Position numbers and translations under genes: made by a program
The notes under the pieces: generated by a model
Told to the model about the DNA's origin: nothing
The model's database searches: none
The model's input: the letters and a program-made list of their open reading frames with translations, nothing else
Assembly: GCA_018714825.1 (NCBI GenBank)
Contig: DVMU01000180.1
Location: forward strand, 1 to 42,378
Length of the DNA: 42,378 nucleotides
Direction of reading: 5' to 3'
Origin: Candidatus Pullichristensenella excrementigallinarum
GTDB lineage: Bacteria > Bacillota > Clostridia > Christensenellales > Aristaeellaceae
Part shown: piece after piece, positions 9,601-22,200 of the stretch
Layout of the letters: each line of letters starts with the position of its first letter
Position numbering within the stretch: position 1 is the stretch's first letter

Positions 9601-10513
9601 CGGCAAAGACATCGTTTGCGGAAATGGAGATCGTATATCCGCTTTTGTTGACGAGCGAAACGTCAAAACGGAGCATGGGATACTCGGGATCGTAGGATAC
9701 TTCGGTCAATTCAAGATAGACGCCGTTTTGATCGATCAATACCGCGTCGCTTGTAGAAGAGGAGGAGGGCGGCGTTTCCCCGGAAGGCAGAGCGGCGTCC
9801 CCGGGATGGATGCCCTGGCGATAATCCTGCAAAGAGACCGCGTCTGCGCGGTCAACGCCCTGATACAGGCGCTTGACCTCTTCGATGTTTATCGCGAAAT
9901 TGAGATTTTGGATGACGCCTTCTCCGTCGTCATAGGAGGCGGAGGTTACGCCGATGACTTCGCCCTGATCGTTAAACAGCGCGCCGCCGCTGGAGCCGGA
10001 GGAAATGGGAGCGGTAAATTGAATGTATTCCACGCCGTATTCCTCAAACAGCGCGCTGATATTCCCCATGGAAACCGTGTTGAGAAGGCCCTTGGGGCTG
10101 CCGATGGCGACCACCTGCTCGGCCCGCTGCAGGCTTTCGCCGTCTCCCAGGGGAAGGGGCGTGCGATCCGTAGGCTCGGAGAAACCGAGGATGGCAAGAT
10201 CCGCCTCTTCATCCGCGGCATAGACAGTTTCCACGGTGTAGGAATACCCTTCGTCTGAGCGCGCAACGATTGTTTCGGAATCTTCCATCACATGATAATT
10301 GGTCACCAGAATATCGTTTTCAAAGGCGACAAATCCGCTTCCGGTGGCGATGGGGTCGCCGTATTCATCGTAAATTTCCAAAAGCAGGACGGATTTGGCC
10401 GCGTCGTTGATCGCGGTGACGTCGTCGGAAAAGGAGATTGTCTCCGCTAGGGAAGCCCAGGAAACAATGGGCAAAAGCGCGATGATAAGGATTGCGACGA
10501 GTACTTTCTTCAT
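6623..10513 (-). CDS. Secreted HtrA/S1C-like serine protease with six tandem beta-domain repeats, poly-Ser linkers and a C-terminal peptidoglycan-binding domain
   Basis: Signal peptide MKKVLVAILIIALLPIVSWASLAE; triad context TNYHVM / EADLAILG / APISSGSSGGALF; repeats GMYTLIDQGGVFLEVEPG; PG_binding_1-like GDEGNDVVYLQTRLYLMGYYDGEIDGIFGNQTAQAV. Confidence 0.88.
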   Translation of the reverse strand: MKKVLVAILIIALLPIVSWASLAETISFSDDVTAINDAAKSVLLLEIYDEYGDPIATGSGFVAFENDILVTNYHVMEDSETIVARSDEGYSYTVETVYAADEEADLAILGFSEPTDRTPLPLGDGESLQRAEQVVAIGSPKGLLNTVSMGNISALFEEYGVEYIQFTAPISSGSSGGALFNDQGEVIGVTSASYDDGEGVIQNLNFAINIEEVKRLYQGVDRADAVSLQDYRQGIHPGDAALPSGETPPSSSSTSDAVLIDQNGVYLELTEVSYDPEYPMLRFDVSLVNKSGYTISISANDVFADGREVDGIGIYDVADNSSIPEYFFFTPLPGDFVDLSGAQNLSFVLEVWNSENFQTLFSVPVSLANPLAQGNSSSTQPSSGMYTLIDQGGVFLEVEPGYYDDYPMIRFDGNISNYSGQEISIFVMDSFVDGKSTGGGGIFDVADGASIPEYFFVCSEDGMGGEDIFQDAQSISLVLDVSDADSYDTLFTVSLNFVRDGSVFVPANAASSSSSSSSSSSSPQPTSGMYTLIDQGGVFLEVEPGYYDDFPMIRFDGNISNYSGQEISIFITNSFVDGKSTGGGGIFDVADGASKSDYFFVCPEEGRGGEDIFQNAQSISLVLDVSDADSYDTLFTVSLNFVRDGSVFVPANAASSSSSSSSSSSSSPQPTSGMYTLIDQGGVFLEVEPGRYEDYPLIRFEGNVSNNSGHEISILVTESFVDGQAAGGAGIFEIADGASFSDSFFISPENKEEDQDSFLNAQSGTVTLRVIDANTFATLFDVPVSFVRQGSAFVPANAASSSSSSSSSSSSSSSSSPQPTSGMYTLIDQGGVFLEVEPGYYEDYPLIRFEGNVSNNSGREITVLVTESFVDGQAGGGAGIFDIPDGASLSDSFFVSPDVREGSHSLYQNAQSGSLTLRVIDANSYSTLFDIPITFVRQGSVFIPSIGSSQASGEAVFSIDSGVEGIVPIDRNGLWLMLTESSFRASDGQLRFDVSMENQTGHTIAISIRDAYADGVEVDGIGIYDVDDGASIPEYFFFEPLSGQGDLQNFRELSFTMRVYDYDTYETLFEQPVTLLRSGTSSASLPVASSPTAEPTSRPLRELSNGDEGNDVVYLQTRLYLMGYYDGEIDGIFGNQTAQAVYAFKMANGIYDSDSEKYVATFEMLECLNSGSAIYYSEPEFALVLEGYGQWEFPGNDRIRMRVKVTNTAKRKTIKAFEMYMYAVDVWGDPIYGEDMVYYGTTEKTVSPGQTVYSDYITMPDKSQVDTVYAGIHKIIYTDGTIKEASPVDYYYWEID
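7690..9370 (-). repeat. Four intragenic tandem repeats of about 432-447 bp
   Basis: Conserved 'ggttcgacctcgaggaacacgccgccctgatcgatgagggt' recurs at 8001, 8448, 8883 and 9315. Confidence 0.9.
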
Positions 10514-10717
10514 TCAAAATCCTCCCCTGTCGGCATACACCGTTGGAATTTTCATTGATACGCCGTATGGAAACAGTATAGCACAGAATTTCTTTAAAGA
10601 AAACCAAAAATTTCTACATCCTGCATCTTTTGGGCGAAGAAGTGTCGGATATCTACGTCGCCGCTGTTAAACTTTCATACAGGCGTTTATTCGCTGGCTA
10701 AACACGCAAAAAAGTGC

Positions 10718-10723
10718 TATAAT
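10718..10723 (+). promoter_or_regulatory. Putative -10 box of gyrBA promoter
   Basis: TATAAT at 10718-10723; weak -35 TGGCTA 17 bp upstream. Confidence 0.45.
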
Positions 10724-10750
10724 AATATAGTAGGGAATTTGCGCTCCTGA

Positions 10751-12715
<1,965 letters not shown>

Positions 12716-12730
12716 TGGGAGGCGCGAGAC

Positions 12731-15214
<2,484 letters not shown>

Positions 15215-15247
15215 ACAGCGCCGCTCCGATCCGGAAAATTTTGAAGA

Positions 15248-15288
15248 GGGCCTCGCGCGGAAAGAAAGTAATCCGCGCGGGGCCCTTT
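15248..15288 (+). terminator. Strong hairpin after gyrA, probable terminator
   Basis: gggcctcgcgcgga (15248-15261) / tccgcgcggggccc (15272-15285), 14-bp stem with one wobble, short T tail. Confidence 0.6.
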
Positions 15289-15460
15289 GGCTTCGCAAAA
15301 AAGGCGCTTGACAGGCTGCAGGGAGAGGCACAAATAGATACATGCTGAATGCATGTCCTCGGAGGGTTATGGCATGACGTGCAACCAATATATGGGAGCG
15401 ATTTTTCTTCACCTTGCTCCTCTGCAAAATCAAGCGCGACGTACACGCCGCCGCGCCCCT

Positions 15461-15641
15461 GCGTGTCAAAATTTTTTGACACGCTCCATGAAAATCTGCG
15501 GATTTTCATGGAAGGGGAAGAGACCTGCGGAAATCTGAAAATCTCCCGATTTTCCGGGCGATTTCCTGACGGGCGGAATTATTTTTCCTCCGCTTATGCT
15601 CCGGAAAAACCGAGCGCGACGTACACGCCGTCGCGCTCGAT
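15461..15641 (+). repeat. 181-bp structured intergenic repeat, copy 1
   Basis: Near-identical, by eye, to the reverse complement of 17221-17401; consecutive hairpins at 15461-15484, 15486-15511, about 15529-15567 and 15611-15639. Confidence 0.93.
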
Positions 15642-15660
15642 TTGTATGATGGTGTATGAT

Positions 15661-15713
15661 GGCTCCGAACGGAGCTTTTTCGGCAAGCAGAGAGGGGGCC
15701 GAAGCCCCCTTCA
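15661..15713 (+). terminator. Two short hairpins in the convergent gyrA/RpiB-like intergenic region
   Basis: ggctccgaacggagcttttt and agggggccgaagccccct; the first has a T run on +. Confidence 0.5.
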
Positions 15714-15720
15714 AATCAAA

Positions 15721-16302
15721 TTAGTGCAATTCCGGTTCCGGCTTGTCGATCAATACCAGCGGATAGTCGCCCAGGTGCTTGACCTTGAAGCCGTTCTTCT
15801 TGTATTCCTCGTAGTCGAACGCATTGAGCTCATCGACTGCGACCTTGTGGAACTCATAGAAGTTCGGGCAATATTCATAGCCATCGCCGAAGTTGTGATA
15901 CAGATAGGCGTCGGCGATGTCGCAGCCCATGGCCGGAGAGACATAGAACGCGCCCATGGAAAGGACGTTGACATTGTTGCCGGTAATGGCGCGCAGCGCG
16001 GCGGGAACGCTCTCGACCACGCCCGCGTGCACCCTGGGGCACTTGCTGGCGCCGATGTGAATGCCCATGCCGGTGCCGCAGAAGATCAGCGCGCGCTCGA
16101 ATTCGCCTTCGGCGATCATCGCGCCAACGCGCAGGCCCAGGCGATGGAACATCCATTCGGTGTTTTCCACATTGGGATCGGTCACGCCGATGTCGGTAAT
16201 TTCCCAGCCCCACTTGCGCAAGTGCTCGCACACCGCCTCCTTGAGCGGGTATCCGGCAAAGTCTGCAGCCACGAGTATCTGCTTGTCCTTGACCATTTTC
16301 AT
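15721..16302 (-). CDS. RpiB/LacA/LacB family sugar-phosphate isomerase
   Basis: ILVAADFAGYPLKEAVCEHLRKWGWEITDIGV, FCGTGMGIHIGASKCPRVHAGVV, NVNVLSMGAFYV; alternative start at the third codon (MVKDKQ). Confidence 0.85.
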   Translation of the reverse strand: MKMVKDKQILVAADFAGYPLKEAVCEHLRKWGWEITDIGVTDPNVENTEWMFHRLGLRVGAMIAEGEFERALIFCGTGMGIHIGASKCPRVHAGVVESVPAALRAITGNNVNVLSMGAFYVSPAMGCDIADAYLYHNFGDGYEYCPNFYEFHKVAVDELNAFDYEEYKKNGFKVKHLGDYPLVLIDKPEPELH

Positions 16303-16439
16303 AGGCTTTTTCCTCCTTATTCTTCAAAAGAAGCGGTGCAAAGACCGCTTCTTCGGATGCGATGAAATCCCATACGCATACCTACCCGAGCAAGCGAAGA
16401 TCGCTTCCCGGATAAGCGCTATTTGATTTTTCCCAAAGG

Positions 16440-16934
16440 CTAGACCGCCTTTTTCAGCCCGCTCAGGAGCACGCAGCCGCCTTCTCCATTGGGAGTGCGC
16501 ACATAGCCCCAGCGCCCGCTGGTCTGATAGAGGATGACCAATTCATCCTGGCTGAGCGTTCCGGTCTTGGAAGAACTGGTGCTGGGCTTGGAATACATCT
16601 TCAGAGAAGAAGATTGCACATAATAGATGTTGTCCAGCCTTGCCGCGCCGTAATAGCTCAGGTAAGTTTTGTAGATATAACCCGATACGCCGCGCGAGGA
16701 GCAGACCTGAATCCAGCCGCCCACATTGTCCAAATAGAACAGCTTCGTTCCCGCGCGCAGCTTGCCGATGATCTCCCCTTCCGTTCCGGAAGGCAGCGAA
16801 TGCACACGGACATAATCCCCCGTCACCTTGACAAGACTAATGATGCGTGCCTTGGCCGCAAAGGCATTGGCGGGCAACAGAAGGGACAAAATCAGCGCCA
16901 AACAAAGCGCCATGCGCAACATACGCTTGATCAT
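16440..16934 (-). CDS. Secreted protein with two bacterial SH3 (SH3b) domains
   Basis: Signal peptide MIKRMLRMALCLALILSLLLPANAFA; DYVRVHSLPSGTEGEIIGKLRAGTKLFYLDNVGGWIQV and SSLKMYSKPSTSSSKTGTLSQDELVILYQTSGRWGYV. Confidence 0.8.
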   Translation of the reverse strand: MIKRMLRMALCLALILSLLLPANAFAAKARIISLVKVTGDYVRVHSLPSGTEGEIIGKLRAGTKLFYLDNVGGWIQVCSSRGVSGYIYKTYLSYYGAARLDNIYYVQSSSLKMYSKPSTSSSKTGTLSQDELVILYQTSGRWGYVRTPNGEGGCVLLSGLKKAV

Positions 16935-16954
16935 GAAAACACCTCCCCTTCCTT

Positions 16955-16983
16955 ATTCTAACATATTCCATGGCAAAAGTAAA
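16955..16983 (-). promoter_or_regulatory. Putative sigma-A promoter of the SH3 gene (TTTACT - 17 bp - TAGAAT)
   Basis: Reverse strand: -35 at 16978-16983, -10 at 16955-16960. Confidence 0.6.
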
Positions 16984-17021
16984 CTTCTCTAAGCACATCC
17001 GAAAAAAAATCTTAGAGAAGT
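16983..17021. repeat. Perfect 11-bp inverted repeat at the SH3 promoter
   Basis: acttctctaag (16983-16993) and cttagagaagt (17011-17021), 17-nt spacer. Confidence 0.85.
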
Positions 17022-17076
17022 CCAAATTTCAACACAAACAGGAGGGCGCACAGGGCCGCAGACTGCCCAAAGAGTT

Positions 17077-17229
17077 CTGTGGGCAGGCCCTTCCCAATCG
17101 AGCGCATGAAAATTCGCAGATTTTCATGGAGCGCGTCAAAATCCTTTTTCGACACGCAGAGAGGCCATGCTTGCGCATGGCCTCAGACTGTCGAAAAAGC
17201 CTGTGGGCAGGCCCTTCCCAATCGAGCGC
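17077..17229 (-). repeat. Partial/rearranged copy of the structured repeat plus a 29-bp direct repeat
   Basis: ctgtgggcaggcccttcccaatcgagcgc at 17077-17105 and 17201-17229; hairpins catgaaaat..attttcatg (17105-17128) and gaggccatgc ttgc gcatggcctc (17161-17184). Confidence 0.85.
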
Positions 17230-17401
17230 GGCGGCGTGTACGTCGCGCTCGGTTTTTCCGGAGCATAAGCGAAGGAAAAACAATTCCTTCCGTCAGGAAA
17301 TCGCCCGGAAAATCCAGAGATTTTCAGATTTCCGCAGTCCTCTTCCCCTTCCATGAAAATCCGCAGATTTTCATGGAGCGTGTCAAAGAATTTTGACACG
17401 C
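17221..17401 (-). repeat. 181-bp structured intergenic repeat, copy 2 (inverted relative to copy 1)
   Basis: Reverse complement aligns end to end with 15461-15641, same length. Confidence 0.93.
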
Positions 17402-17429
17402 AGAGGCCATGCTCGCGCATGGCCTCTGC
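17400..17429 (-). terminator. 13-bp perfect stem-loop just downstream of the DUF378 gene
   Basis: gcagaggccatgc tcgc gcatggcctctgc. Confidence 0.55.
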
Positions 17430-17444
17430 CAAGGGAAAAGGGTC

Positions 17445-17654
17445 TTATTCGCTCTCGCGGGCGGGATTGCGTTCGCGGAACAGAAGCGAGATGCACCACA
17501 GACCGGCGATGCCGACGATGGTGTAGATCACGCGGCTGACCACTGCGGCCTGCCCGCCGCAGATATAGGCGACCAGGTCGAACTGAAACAATCCCACCAA
17601 CAGCCAGTTGATCGCGCCGAGAATGGTAATGACCAAAGATGTACGATCCAGCAT
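17445..17654 (-). CDS. DUF378 family small membrane protein
   Basis: MLDRTSLVITILGAINWLLVGLFQFDLVAYICGGQAAVVSRVIYTIVGIAGLWCISLLF; longer ORF upstream is probably not translated. Confidence 0.85.
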   Translation of the reverse strand: MLDRTSLVITILGAINWLLVGLFQFDLVAYICGGQAAVVSRVIYTIVGIAGLWCISLLFRERNPARESE

Positions 17655-17745
17655 TTTCTTCCACTCCTTTTCCGCCGTTTCCGGCGTGATGAGAATAGAA
17701 TAGCCGACTTCTGGCGCATTTATACCGGTTTGGCAGGGAATTTTT

Positions 17746-19014
17746 TCATTCGGCGGAAGAGGAGGCGTTGCGAGAGGACTCGGCATGGAGGATTTTAAGC
17801 CGCAGCATATTGAGGGCATTCTGACAGGCGAGGGTGCGAACCCATTCGCGGTCGCCGCGAAATTGGAATGCCTCCGTCCAGACCTGCTGCCCATGGGCTA
17901 CGCCCACATAGACCAATCCGACGGGCTTCTCGGCGCTTCCTCCGTCCGGGCCGGCGATGCCCGTGGTGGAGACCGCCCAATCGGCCTTCGCCGCGCGCAG
18001 GGTTCCCAGGGCCATTTCATGGGCGCATTCCGCGCTCACCGCGCCGAAACGGGAAAGCGTCTCGTTTTGAACGCCCAAAAGGCGATGTTTGGCCTCGTTA
18101 GAATAGGTGACATATGATTCGTTCAGTGCGCGGCTCGCGCCCGGGCAATCGACAAATGCGGCAGCCAACTTTCCGCCCGTCAGGCTTTCGGAGAAGGCGA
18201 CGGTCTCGCCTCGCGCCTCGAGCAATTCCAATACCGTCTGTGCCAGAGGATGTTTTAGGCCCTCGGCATATACCGCCTCGCCCAACCTTTTCCGGATTTC
18301 CTCTTCCAGAGGAGCGATCAGGCGCTGCGGGTCCTCGTCCGTCCGCACGCGCGCGCTGATGCGCGCGACGACCTCGCCCGCGCCGCAATAGAGCGCGAGC
18401 GTCGGATTGTCGGAATGGAACAAATCCTGCAGAAGGGTTTCCACCTTCGATTCCCCCACGCCGAACACCCGCAGAAAGCGCGAGGCGATCTTGGCGCCGC
18501 TGCGCTTTGCCAGATACGGCGCGAGTTGACGCTCGAACATATCCTGCAATTCGCGGGGCGGTCCGGGCAGGACGGCAACGGCCTTTCGGCCGCTTTCTAC
18601 AATGCATCCCGGCGCGGTACCGCACAGGTTGGGCAAGACGATCGCGCCATGGGGGAAGTACGCCTGCTTTATGTTGTTCTGCGTCATCTCGCGGCCGATG
18701 CGCTGCATCCGCGTGCGGATGGCCTCGAGGCTCGGGGCGTGCAATTCCATGGGAAGGCCGAAAAATTCCCCGACCATTTCCTTGGTCAGATCGTCCTCGG
18801 TCGGCCCCAGCCCGCCGGTGGTGATGACCATATCCGCGCGCGAAAGAGCTTCGTTGAGCGCTTCTTTGACCCGGCCGGGATTGTCGCCGACCGTCGTATG
18901 CCGATAGAGGGTCACGCCCAATTCCGAAAGCCTGCGCGAAAGGTACTGCGCGTCGGTATTGGAGATCTGGCCCATCAGCAGTTCCGTTCCAACGGAGAGA
19001 ATTTCCGCGATCAT
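17746..19014 (-). CDS. cinA: CinA family protein (competence/damage-inducible; nicotinamide-nucleotide amidase type)
   Basis: MIAEILSVGTELLMGQISNTDAQYLSRRL, TTGGLGPTEDDLTKE, SFSESLTGGKLAAAFVDCPGAS, VSTTGIAGPDGGSAEKPVGLVYVG. Confidence 0.94.
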   Translation of the reverse strand: MIAEILSVGTELLMGQISNTDAQYLSRRLSELGVTLYRHTTVGDNPGRVKEALNEALSRADMVITTGGLGPTEDDLTKEMVGEFFGLPMELHAPSLEAIRTRMQRIGREMTQNNIKQAYFPHGAIVLPNLCGTAPGCIVESGRKAVAVLPGPPRELQDMFERQLAPYLAKRSGAKIASRFLRVFGVGESKVETLLQDLFHSDNPTLALYCGAGEVVARISARVRTDEDPQRLIAPLEEEIRKRLGEAVYAEGLKHPLAQTVLELLEARGETVAFSESLTGGKLAAAFVDCPGASRALNESYVTYSNEAKHRLLGVQNETLSRFGAVSAECAHEMALGTLRAAKADWAVSTTGIAGPDGGSAEKPVGLVYVGVAHGQQVWTEAFQFRGDREWVRTLACQNALNMLRLKILHAESSRNASSSAE

Positions 19015-19227
19015 CGTCTTGCCTCCATCCATCGCATTGCTTCAGAGTTCCGGGAGAATTATAGCACACGCGCGCGTCTCCCTCAAGCGCAAATCGCCTG
19101 GCGCGGGCGCTCCGGGATATTTTTGACCGGCACGGCCGCAAAGCGGCAAAAAAAATTCCGCGCCGAACGCGCGCGGGCACAGGATTTTTCAGGATATGCG
19201 TTTGGGAGAGGGAGGAGGGAAGAACGC

Positions 19228-19263
19228 GCAAAATCCCCTCTTCCGGGGGAAGGGGGATTTTGC
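19228..19263 (-). terminator. Inverted repeat downstream of the 1233-aa PG-binding protein gene
   Basis: gcaaaatcccc (19228-19238) / ggggattttgc (19253-19263). Confidence 0.5.
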
Positions 19264-19288
19264 CGGTTCGCGCGACCGGCGAAGGAGA

Positions 19289-22200
19289 TCACTGCATCAG
19301 TTGGCGAATGGTTTCCGAATCCACGACGGCGTTTTCATCGTTGGGATCGAGCACCGGCAATTGCGCGATCGTGGGATCGTCCGCATTGCGCTGGTTAAAA
19401 TCCTGCTGGAAGCGCATCACCGCCGTGCGGGTTCCCAAATCAAACACGCCCTGCTGGGGAGCGTCGCTCTCATAGAGATACCCACGGCTTACCAGAATGT
19501 TCTGCAAGGCCAGGATCACATCCGAAGAGGAATTGCGATCGATGGTCGAGATGGTCTCCGGCGGATTGGTGGGATTCTCCACCGGCGGGTCCGTGGGATT
19601 CTCCGCCGGTGGATCGGTCGCTTCGGGAGCGGCCAGGGCAAAGCGCACGGTGGAATACTGCATATCCGCTTCCGTGCCGCCCACGGGAATCGCGCCCACA
19701 TACAGGGTGTAGACCACGCCGGAGGTCAAATTCGAGGCGGGCGCTTCCCAAGAAGTCTTGTCCGTGGTCTGCTGGGGCACCAATTCACTGCCGTTGCTGT
19801 CCACCAATCGAACCACATACGTCTGCACGTCGCCCTGGGCCGACCAGGAAAAGCGCACCGCGTCCGCAAAGTAGAGCACGTCGCCCTCAGAATAGCTCTG
19901 GCCGGAGCCCTGGATGCTCGGCGCGGAAATCTCGCTGACCGGCGGCTGGGTGACGGGCGGCTCGGTTACTTCGGGAAGGTCGCGGGCAAAGCTGAAGTTG
20001 GCCACTTTGACATCCGCCTCCGTGCCGCCCACGGGAATCGCGCCCACATACAGGGTATAGACCACGCCTTCGGAAAGGCTCGAGATGTCCACGTTCATGG
20101 AGGTGTTGGCGGTGGTTGTCTCGTTGATCAGGCCGTTGACGCTGTCCTCAAGCCGGACAATGTAGCCCTGCACCTCGCCTTCGGCCGACCAGGAAAGAGT
20201 CGTCGAGGAAGAGAGGAAGTGGATTCCCTCTTCGGTGCGGGAGACATTGCCCGCCTGGATGGTGGGCTCGGAGATCTCGCTGACCGGCGGCTCGGTTTCC
20301 TCCGGAACGTCCAGGGTAAATTGCACCGAGGAATAGACGATGTCTTCTTCCGTGCCGCCCGCGGGGATCGCGCCCACGCGCAATTCATACACCACGCCCG
20401 GCGTCAGGGAGGAGGCGGGGAAGTCGTAATAGTTTTCGGCCGTATCCACCGGGCCGAGGGAGCCTCCGTTGGAATCGGTCAGTATCAGGCGATAGCCCGC
20501 GACGTCTCCCTCCGTGGCCCAGGAAATCCGGGTCGAACCCTCGACATAGCTCACGCCGTTTTCCACGGATACCAGGCTGCCGACCGTGATTTCCGGCGCG
20601 GAGACCTCGCTGACGGGCGGCTGGGTGACGGGCGGCTCGGTGGCCGCGGCCTTGGTCGAGAAGAACATATAGCTCGAACGGGCATCTGCTTCCGATCCGC
20701 CCGCGGGGATGGCAGTGACTTCGATCTCATAGACCAATCCCGGCGTGAGGATGGAGGCGTCGAAGGAAAGGCTGGTGGAGGTCACGGCCTGATCCTGCAG
20801 AACCTGACCGTTGCTGTCGGTAATCTTTACCCGATAGGTGGCGTTTTCGCCCGCGTCCCAGGAGATGGTGACCTGGCCGCTGACGATGTAGATTTCGTCT
20901 TCCACGCCGTCATAGCTGCTGAAGGAGATGACCGGGTCGGTGATGCCCTGGGAAGGATTCTCGGTCGGGGTCGCGGAAGGCGTTTCCACCGGATCGAGAG
21001 AGTTGACGTAGTTTTCGAGATATTGCAGGGTCTTGGCGTCGCACAGGCCGGTGACCTTCAGCGTGTTCGCGCCCCATTGCTGGTTGACCAGTTCCTGGAA
21101 GCGCGTGACCGCCGCCTGGGTGTTCTGCCCGTACTGGCCGTCCGCGGAGGAGAGCAGGCCCAGATACACCAGCTGCTCCTGCACAAACCGAATCGATTCT
21201 TCGGGGGAATCTGGGCCGACCAGGACATCGTCCTCCCCGGCCTCGCCGGGATCTTCGGTGGGCAGAGCCGTCGGCGTGGCGGTCGGCGTGGCAGTCGGCG
21301 TGGCGGTCGGGGTGGCGGTTGGCGTGGCGGTCGGAGTGGCCGTGGCCTGCTGCATCTTCCAGTTGACGGCGTCCTCGAGATAGCCCAGGGTTCGGGCATC
21401 GCACAGGCCGGTCACTTCCAGGGTGCCCGCGCCCAGCTGGCTGTTGACCCAGTTCTGGAAGTATTTGACCGCGCTGATCGTGGAAGGCCCGTATACGCCG
21501 TCCGCCTGATCCAGAAGCTCAAGATAGACCAACTGTTCCTGCACGAACCGGATGGCGATGGGATCGGAATTCTGATCCACATAGTCGCCCTCGCTGGGCT
21601 CCTGGGTGGGCTCGAGGGTGGGAAGCTCCGTAGGCGCCGAAGTGGCGGTCGCGCTGGGCGAAGCTGAGGGCTTGTTGGCCTCCCACCACTGGGTGACATA
21701 CTCGAGATAGCGAAGCGTCAGTTCATCGACCTTTCCGGTAACTTGGAGCACATTCTTGCCCAAGAGGCGGTTGACATAATCCTGGAATTCCCATACCGCA
21801 CCGCTGGTGGCGGAGCCGTACACGCCGTCCACCTTGTCGAGCATTCCCAGCCGCACCAGGTAATCCTGCACCAGGCGGATCAGGGTCGGGGAGGAATTCT
21901 CGTCGATCACGGGCTGCGCCGTCGCGGTGGGAGTGGGCGTCGCGGTGGGGGTATTGGGCTTGACCGAGAGCGGATACTGATCCAGCCAGTACAGCGTCTT
22001 CGGACCGGCGATGCCATCCACGGTCAATCCCGCCTGATAGGTGCTGTTCATATAGCTCTGGAAATCGCGGATCGCCTGCTTGGTGGCGCTGTCGTAACTT
22101 CCGGTGGCGCCGTTTTTGTTCAGCCAGCCCAGTTCAATCAGCTGCCATTGGAGATTGGCGATCTCCGAAGGCGAGGAATTCGAATTGATCACCTGGTCGG

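Noticed and set aside
15461-15641. Considered as a CRISPR array or phage attachment site
   Set aside because: No regular short repeats with unique spacers, no cas genes, no integrase or tRNA nearby
15349-16365. 338-aa plus-strand ORF running through repeat copy 1 and the RpiB-like gene
   Set aside because: First part is translated intergenic repeat, remainder is antisense to the isomerase
15461-17401. Considered as a composite transposon because of inverted terminal repeats
   Set aside because: No transposase between the copies; units are internally hairpinned and each sits 3' of a gene, so a dispersed structured repeat is more likely
17655-17894. N-terminal extension of the DUF378 ORF (149 aa)
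   Set aside because: Extension overlaps cinA on the same strand in another frame and is not membrane-like; ATG at 17654 gives a canonical 69-aa protein
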